A DNA stretch of 64,000 bases from NCBI RefSeq assembly GCF_907164575.1, contig NZ_CAJQYY010000029.1, forward strand, positions 1 to 64,000. Reading direction: 5' to 3'. Shown piece by piece: positions 59,643-64,000 of the stretch. The notes under the pieces are model-generated. The model made no database searches and was not told the DNA's origin. It saw only the letters and a program-made list of their open reading frames with translations. This DNA comes from Paraburkholderia gardini (GTDB lineage: Bacteria > Pseudomonadota > Gammaproteobacteria > Burkholderiales > Burkholderiaceae). How positions within the stretch are numbered: position 1 is the first letter of the stretch; each line of letters begins with the position of its first letter. The position numbers and the translations under genes were made by a program.

Positions 59643-60638
59643 ATGCAATATTGCAAATTCGGTCGCACAGGCCTGACTGTATCGCGCCTGTGCCTTGGCA
59701 CGATGACGTTCGGCTTGCAGACCGAAGAAGATGTCGCGCACGGCATTCTCGATACGGCGAGTGAAGCGGGCGTCAATTTCATCGATACCGCCGACGTCTA
59801 TCCGCTGGGCGGCGGCGAGCAGCAGGCTGGCCGCACGGAGGAAATCGTCGGCCGGTGGCTCAAGGGCCGGCGCGATCGCTACATTCTCGCGACCAAGGCG
59901 GTGGGCCAGGTCGGTCCGTCGTCGTGGGACCAGGGCGCCTCGCGCAAGCATCTGCTCGATGCGATCGATGCATCGCTGCGCCGGCTGGGCACGGATTACG
60001 TCGACCTGTACCAGCTGCATTCCGACGACGCCGAAACGCCGCTCGACGAAACGCTCGAAGCGCTCGACATCATCGTGCGTTCGGGCAAGGCGCGTTATGT
60101 GGGCGTGTCGAATTTTCTCGCGTACCGGCTGGCGCGGGCGCTGGGCCGCGCCGACGTGCTGCGCGTCGCGCGCTTCGTGTCGCTTCAGCCGCGTTACAAC
60201 CTGCTGTTCCGGCAGATCGAGCGCGAGCTGCTGCCGCTTGCCGGTGAAGAAAATCTCGCGGTGATTCCGTACAACCCGCTCGCGGGCGGACTGCTCACGG
60301 GCAAGCATCGGCACGATGCGCCGCCGGCGGCAGGGCGCTTCACGAACACGGTGGGCAAGGCGGGTGCGATGTATCAGGAGCGTTACTGGCACAAGCGCGA
60401 ATTCGAAACCATCGATACGCTGCGCGACATCGTCGCGCAAACCGGCGAATCGCTGACGAAGACATCGGTGGCCTGGGTGCTCGCGAATCCGCGCATCACG
60501 TCGGCGATCATCGGCGCGAGCCGGCCCGATCAACTGACCGACACGCTCGCCGCCGCCGATCTCACGCTCGATGCAACGCTCAAGGCGAAGCTCGACGATG
60601 CGACCGTCGAGTATCGCTGGGGTGATGCCGCGCGGTGA
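59643..60638 (+). CDS. Aldo/keto reductase
   Basis: This 331-residue TIM-barrel oxidoreductase reduces aldehydes or ketones with NADPH. The catalytic tetrad is visible: Asp and Tyr in FIDTADVYPLGGGE, Lys in LATKAVG and His in YQLHSDD. The C-terminal cofactor segment is ITSAIIGASRPDQL. It is of the AKR11/13-like (YghZ/IolS-type) branch. GGAG lies about 9 bases before ATG 59643. It is transcribed alone and convergent with the rubredoxin gene. The physiological substrate is unknown. Confidence 0.92.
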   Translation: MQYCKFGRTGLTVSRLCLGTMTFGLQTEEDVAHGILDTASEAGVNFIDTADVYPLGGGEQQAGRTEEIVGRWLKGRRDRYILATKAVGQVGPSSWDQGASRKHLLDAIDASLRRLGTDYVDLYQLHSDDAETPLDETLEALDIIVRSGKARYVGVSNFLAYRLARALGRADVLRVARFVSLQPRYNLLFRQIERELLPLAGEENLAVIPYNPLAGGLLTGKHRHDAPPAAGRFTNTVGKAGAMYQERYWHKREFETIDTLRDIVAQTGESLTKTSVAWVLANPRITSAIIGASRPDQLTDTLAAADLTLDATLKAKLDDATVEYRWGDAAR

Positions 60639-60719
60639 GCGGGAAGTGGCTTCTCTCGCGGTCCACGGTCGCGAGTCATGCCTGTGCGCATGCGCGATGT
60701 GCACAGGCGCAAATGGGCA

Positions 60720-61130
60720 TCAGAACTCCACCAGCGCAAAGTCTTCCTTGCCCACATCGCAAAGCGGGCAGCGCCAGTCGTCGGGGATATCGGCCCAGCG
60801 CGTGCCGGGCGCGATGCCGTCGTCGGGTGCGCCTGCGGCTTCGTCATAGATCCAGCCGCAGATCACGCACACCCATTGCTTGAATTCATCAGCTGATGAA
60901 GCCTCGGGCTCCGTGTGCGTCGCCGCGCCCTGAACCGCGGGCGCTTCATCGAGGCTCACGACGAGCGGCGCAGCTGTTCCCGCTTCGCTCACCGCGAGCC
61001 GCGTCTGAAGCGCGTGCAGCAACTGCTGCGCTTCCTGTGCTGTCAGGTCGATCCAGTACGGGTCGCCCGCACCATCGTTGAGCCGCTCCGCAGAAAACTG
61101 GATTTCGACCGCTACGCCTTTTTTGTACAT
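60720..61130 (-). CDS. Rubredoxin with an N-terminal extension
   Basis: This 136-residue protein ends in a complete rubredoxin (about 84-136) with Cys88, Cys91, Cys121 and Cys124 (CVICGWIYDE, CPLCDVGKEDF) for one Fe(Cys)4 centre. Residues 1-60 form a separate unit of strands and a helix (VEIQFSAERLNDG, YWIDLTAQEAQQLLHALQ), joined by an acidic linker. The extension is unusual for a 55-residue protein family and may bind a partner. A 41-residue membrane protein gene lies 15 bases upstream on the same strand, so it could be the membrane partner. It should carry electrons one at a time. Confidence 0.9.
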   Translation of the reverse strand: MYKKGVAVEIQFSAERLNDGAGDPYWIDLTAQEAQQLLHALQTRLAVSEAGTAAPLVVSLDEAPAVQGAATHTEPEASSADEFKQWVCVICGWIYDEAAGAPDDGIAPGTRWADIPDDWRCPLCDVGKEDFALVEF

Positions 61131-61145
61131 GGCTGTGGGGTGCGC

Positions 61146-61271
61146 TTACTGGATCAGCGCATTCGCCAGCAGGGAACCGATGATGCCGACGGCCGCCATG
61201 ATGCCGAGAATCTGCATGAGCGTGAGGGATTTACGGGAAGTCGAAGTGTTCGAGGAAGAAGGCGAAGTCAC
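61146..61271 (-). CDS. 41-residue single-helix membrane protein upstream of rubredoxin
   Basis: Starting at GTG 61271 the product has a Ser/Thr-rich N-terminus (MTSPSSSNTSTSRKS) and one membrane helix (LGIMAAVGIIGSLLANALI). The stop lies 15 bases before the rubredoxin start on the same strand, implying co-transcription. The ribosome site is weak. An internal ATG (61217) would leave the helix alone. Short length and a GTG start make it easy to miss. Confidence 0.5.
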   Translation of the reverse strand: MTSPSSSNTSTSRKSLTLMQILGIMAAVGIIGSLLANALIQ

Positions 61272-61480
61272 GTGCAGGTTCTTTTGAAGGACGAAAGCCC
61301 AACATTATCGACGATTTTGGCCGCCCGATTCCCAACTGGCTGTAGATGGTGCAATTCCTGAGCGTCGCTGGCCGCCGCACGGCCTTACCGGGCGTGGTGT
61401 CTTGGTTGCCTGTGGCAGGTCGCTTCTGTATGTTGGGCCCATCGGCGCGTGATCCGTGCGCCCGGCTACAGGAGTCCAGA

Positions 61481-62536
61481 ATGAGTGTCGAAGTGAACGG
61501 CGCGGTGAGCGGCCCGCTGAGTACCGACGTGCTGATCGTCGGCGCGGGGCCGGTTGGCCTCTTTGCAGCGTTCGAAGCAGGTGTCGTCGGCTTGTCGTGC
61601 CACATCGTCGACGGGCTGCCGCGCGTCGGCGGCCAGTGCATCGAGCTGTATCCCGACAAGCCGATCTACGACATTCCGGCGATTCCTTCATGTACGGCGC
61701 GCGAGCTGGTCGATCGTCTGATGGAGCAGATCCGTCCGTTCGATGTGCCGGTTCATCTCGACGAACGCGTCGAAACCGTCGAGCAGCGCGAGGACCGGCG
61801 CTGGACCGTCACGACGCATCGCGGGCGTGTCTTCGATGTCGCCGCGATCATGCTCGCCGCCGGCAACGGCGCGTTCGTGCCACAGCGCATCGCGCTCGAT
61901 GAAGCCACGCCGCTCGAAGGGCGTCACGTGCATTACAGCGTGCCGGATATCGCGAAGTTTGCCGGCCGCACCGTGGTCGTCGCCGGCGGCGGCGATTCGG
62001 CGCTCGACTGGGCGCTGGCGCTGCGCGGTGTCGCGCGGCGCGTCACGCTGGTTCACCGACGCAACGGCTTCAGCGCGGCTGCATCGAGCGTCGAGCAGAT
62101 GCAGCGGGCCGTCGAGGCCGGCGAAATGGACTTCATGGTCGGTGCGATCGGTGCGCTGAACGCGCCGGGCGGCACGCTCGAATCGATCGAGGTGAAGCAG
62201 ATCGGCGGCGCGGCGCAACTGGAGGCCGAACACGTGATCGCACTGTACGGGCTCGTCGCCGACCTCGGGCCGATTGCGAACTGGGGCATCGCGGGCGTGG
62301 CGGGAAAGCTGACCGTCGACACGTCGAATTACGAAACGTCGCGCCCCGGTATCTTTGCCGTCGGCGATGTGGCGAACTATCCGAACAAGCAGAAGCTCAT
62401 TCTGTCGGGCTTTCACGAGGCGTCGCTCGCACTGCGCAAGGCGTACACGTACGCGTATCCGGACAAAAAACGCGTCCACGTCCACTCGAGCTACGACACG
62501 AAACTCGCCGAAAAGGTCGCCGCGACGGCCACTTAG
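61481..62536 (+). CDS. Thioredoxin-reductase-like ferredoxin-NADP+ reductase
   Basis: This 351-residue flavoprotein has an FAD site VLIVGAGPVGLFAAFEAG (GxGxxG), an NADP site VVVAGGGDSALDWAL and the FAD-closing GIFAVGDVANYP. It lacks the CxxC redox pair of thioredoxin reductase, which places it with the YumC-type ferredoxin/flavodoxin-NADP+ reductases. It passes electrons between NADPH and small iron-sulphur or flavin carriers; the rubredoxin nearby is on the other strand, so a link is only suggestive. CAGGAG lies 7 bases before ATG 61481. Confidence 0.92.
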   Translation: MSVEVNGAVSGPLSTDVLIVGAGPVGLFAAFEAGVVGLSCHIVDGLPRVGGQCIELYPDKPIYDIPAIPSCTARELVDRLMEQIRPFDVPVHLDERVETVEQREDRRWTVTTHRGRVFDVAAIMLAAGNGAFVPQRIALDEATPLEGRHVHYSVPDIAKFAGRTVVVAGGGDSALDWALALRGVARRVTLVHRRNGFSAAASSVEQMQRAVEAGEMDFMVGAIGALNAPGGTLESIEVKQIGGAAQLEAEHVIALYGLVADLGPIANWGIAGVAGKLTVDTSNYETSRPGIFAVGDVANYPNKQKLILSGFHEASLALRKAYTYAYPDKKRVHVHSSYDTKLAEKVAATAT

Positions 62537-62580
62537 GACAGGCGCGCCGCGCCGTCCACCCCCGTTGTTACAATTTTATT

Positions 62581-62609
62581 TTGACAGTATCTGATTTTGC
62601 AGATATTGT
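62581..62609 (+). promoter_or_regulatory. Sigma-70 promoter of the marR efflux operon
   Basis: TTGACA at 62581-62586, a 17-base spacer and TATTGT at 62604-62609 form a near-consensus promoter. A ribosome site (GGAGG) and ATG 62636 follow. An operator-like dyad fills the spacer. Confidence 0.75.
62588..62605 (+). promoter_or_regulatory. Operator-like dyad between -35 and -10 (MarR site)
   Basis: TATCTG-ATTTTG-CAGATA is a perfect 6-bp dyad with a 6-base centre, placed between the promoter hexamers. Binding here would block polymerase, as in MarR autoregulation. Confidence 0.65.
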
Positions 62610-62635
62610 TCTTTTCAACAACGGAGGTGGCGGTA

Positions 62636-63073
62636 ATGGATCACTACACGAAAGAGGGTTTTACGCTGACGCATAGCATTGGTTTCGCGATCAACAAGGC
62701 GCGTAACCTGCTGGTCAACGAGATGGACGCCGCGTTGAAGGAACTCGACATCACGAGCCAGCAAATGGGTATCCTGCTCGCGATGAAGCGGGGCACCGCC
62801 ACCACGCCGTTCGAATTATCGAAGCTGCTCGGCATCGATACCGGCTTGATGACACGCATGCTCGACAAGCTGGAAGTGAAGCAGTTTCTGGGACGCTCGC
62901 GCAGTCTCGAAGACCGTCGTGTCGTCAATCTGACGCTCACGAAAAAAGGCGAGGCCACTGCTGCGCGAATTCCCGAAATCGCGCCCGCCGTGCTGAACAA
63001 CCGCCTGAAAGCGTTCACGAAGGCTGAGTTCAAGGAAATGCAGCGTCTGCTGCTGAAATTCATCGCCGACTGA
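62636..63073 (+). CDS. MarR-family repressor of an efflux operon
   Basis: This 145-residue winged-helix regulator has the MarR core: ITSQQMGILLAMKRG, FELSKLLGIDTGLMTRMLDKLE as recognition region, and the wing RSLEDRRVVNLTLTKKGEA. It binds as a dimer to palindromes and is usually released by phenolic or drug-like ligands. It lies 39 bases before an outer-membrane efflux gene on the same strand, and dyads in both upstream regions suggest that it represses itself and the pump. GGAGG precedes ATG 62636. Confidence 0.93.
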   Translation: MDHYTKEGFTLTHSIGFAINKARNLLVNEMDAALKELDITSQQMGILLAMKRGTATTPFELSKLLGIDTGLMTRMLDKLEVKQFLGRSRSLEDRRVVNLTLTKKGEATAARIPEIAPAVLNNRLKAFTKAEFKEMQRLLLKFIAD

Positions 63074-63096
63074 GCGGCATTTTTTTTGTTCATATA

Positions 63097-63110
63097 TCTG
63101 ACAGGTCAGA
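63097..63110 (+). promoter_or_regulatory. Second operator-like dyad before the efflux gene
   Basis: TCTGAC-AG-GTCAGA is a perfect 6-bp dyad immediately before ATG 63113. It shares the ATCTGA half-site with the dyad at 62588-62605, so it may be a second MarR site, or it may limit translation of the efflux gene. Confidence 0.4.
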
Positions 63111-63112
63111 AA

Positions 63113-64000
63113 ATGAAAGAACAGCCAAATCGCAACGTAGCCATGACGCGCATCGTGAAGGTCGGCGTGAGCGTGATTTTCGCCGCGGTGCTGTCGGCGT
63201 GCGCGAACTACGCGGGCATTCACAGCGACAAGGACATGGCGCAGCCGCAAGCCTTCGCGACCGCGCGAAGCCTGCCGGCTGAAGCGGGACACTGGCCGTC
63301 AGCCGGTTGGGCCGACCAGTTCGGCGATGCGCAGCTGAAGATGCTGATTATCGAAGCGCTGAAGGGCAGCCCGACGCTTGAACAGGCGCGTGCCCGCGTC
63401 GCGGCGGCTTCGGCGTATAGCGAAACGGCGAAGGCGAACACGCTGCCGCAGGTGGGCGCGACGTATTCGTACACGCGCCAGCAGTATTCGGGGACGGCGC
63501 TCGTGCCGCCGCCGGTGGCCGGTTCCTGGCAATCGGAGAACAAGGGCCTGCTGAACGCTTCGTACGATCTGGACCTGTGGGGCAAGAACCGCGAAGCGCT
63601 GAAGGCGTCGACCTCCGAAGTGCAGGCAAGCGTTGCCGATGCCGAAGTCGTGCGCCTCACGCTGACCTCATCGATTGCACGCTCGTACAACCAGCTCGCG
63701 CGCCTTTATGTGCTGCGCGACATCGCCCAGCAGGAGATCGATCAGCGCACGCAGATCGATCGCATTACGGCAGACCGGATCGCGACGGGCCTCGACACGG
63801 AAGTCGAGCGCAAGACGGCGCTGGCGAACCTCGCGACGAGCCGCGCGGCACTGACCGCGATCGACGGCAACATCGTCACGACGCGCTACCAGATCGCCGC
63901 ACTGCTCGGTGCCGGTCCGGACCGTGGCCTTGCGATTGCCCGCCCGACGCCCGGTGTCGGCGACGACGTGAACCTGCCGGACAACCTGCCGGCCGACCTC
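63113..64000 (+). CDS. Outer-membrane efflux lipoprotein (NodT/OprM family), 3' end missing
   Basis: The frame is open from ATG 63113 to the right edge (296 codons of a usual 480-520). The product has a lipoprotein signal (VGVSVIFAAVLSAC, lipidated Cys at about residue 31), then the TolC-like start (GWADQFGDAQLKMLI, EALKGSPTLEQARARV). Coiled-coil and beta-barrel repeats follow (ASYDLDLWGKNREALKAS). It forms the outer-membrane exit duct of a tripartite pump. The missing downstream part should contain a HlyD/EmrA adaptor and an EmrB or RND pump; that is prediction from the MarR-NodT gene order. Confidence 0.9.
   Translation, partial: MKEQPNRNVAMTRIVKVGVSVIFAAVLSACANYAGIHSDKDMAQPQAFATARSLPAEAGHWPSAGWADQFGDAQLKMLIIEALKGSPTLEQARARVAAASAYSETAKANTLPQVGATYSYTRQQYSGTALVPPPVAGSWQSENKGLLNASYDLDLWGKNREALKASTSEVQASVADAEVVRLTLTSSIARSYNQLARLYVLRDIAQQEIDQRTQIDRITADRIATGLDTEVERKTALANLATSRAALTAIDGNIVTTRYQIAALLGAGPDRGLAIARPTPGVGDDVNLPDNLPADL

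Noticed and set aside
1..64000. Mobile elements, prophage, tRNA or rRNA genes
   Set aside because: No transposase, integrase, phage structural gene, terminal inverted repeats or RNA-gene landmarks were recognised. A tRNA/rRNA covariance scan would be the decisive check.

Overview
The window is about 64 kb of GC-rich chromosome. Gene content (PRC-barrel, DUF4142, DUF1488, DUF3175, PA2169-type and BON stress proteins, many hybrid histidine kinases, ba3 oxidase) and codon use suggest a betaproteobacterium of the Burkholderia / Paraburkholderia / Caballeronia group. That placement comes from protein families, not from a marker gene: no rRNA or tRNA gene was recognised. I see no insertion sequence, prophage, integrase or CRISPR array. 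Two genes run off the edges: a CPA1 Na+/H+ antiporter on the left and an outer-membrane efflux lipoprotein on the right.

Layout. 1-6 kb: cation/proton antiporter and a run of small envelope and stress proteins. 6-10.8 kb: a sigma-54 gene (rpoN), an Asp/Glu racemase, a DUF2917 protein, a HAD phosphatase and a 24-residue membrane microprotein. 11.1-17.6 kb: a tightly overlapping operon that begins as a stressosome (RsbR-like, RsbS, RsbT, ATPase-SpoIIE phosphatase) and ends in two hybrid histidine kinases. 17.6-26.7 kb: two more hybrid kinases, a lone receiver protein, an acyl-CoA dehydrogenase-like / methyltransferase / glycosyltransferase trio and small exported proteins. 26.9-31.7 kb: nitric-oxide defence (LysR, hemerythrin, flavohaemoglobin Hmp, divergent NorR) and an AhpD-like protein. 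32.2-37.5 kb: a ba3-type oxidase operon with three multihaem cytochromes c (seven CxxCH sites). 37.6-47 kb: a large MscS channel, a LysR/LysE/cupin unit, a flavin monooxygenase, a methyltransferase, a NIPSNAP protein and a DHA2 exporter. 47.1-51.8 kb: a LysR regulator, CaiB-type CoA-transferase, HMG-CoA-lyase-type enzyme and ACS-family importer that look like one catabolic module. 51.8-58.1 kb: a chemoreceptor, SDR, VOC protein and a GAF-GAF-GGDEF-EAL protein. 58.1-64 kb: a 12-bp tandem repeat, small membrane proteins, a Raf-kinase-inhibitor-like protein, an aldo/keto reductase, an extended rubredoxin, a ferredoxin-NADP reductase, and the start of a MarR-controlled efflux operon.

How they fit together. 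The most coherent system is the stressosome operon. Its RsbT-like ATPase module occurs three times in a row, alone and then fused to a phosphatase and to a histidine kinase. This suggests that partner switching feeds a phosphorelay instead of sigma-B. No DNA-binding response regulator lies nearby, so the output is unseen; the lone receiver at 23.4 kb is one candidate. NorR is a sigma-54 activator and rpoN is in the same window; a sigma-54-like element lies upstream of hmp. Most start sites were chosen by Shine-Dalgarno match and family length, and several use GTG or TTG.
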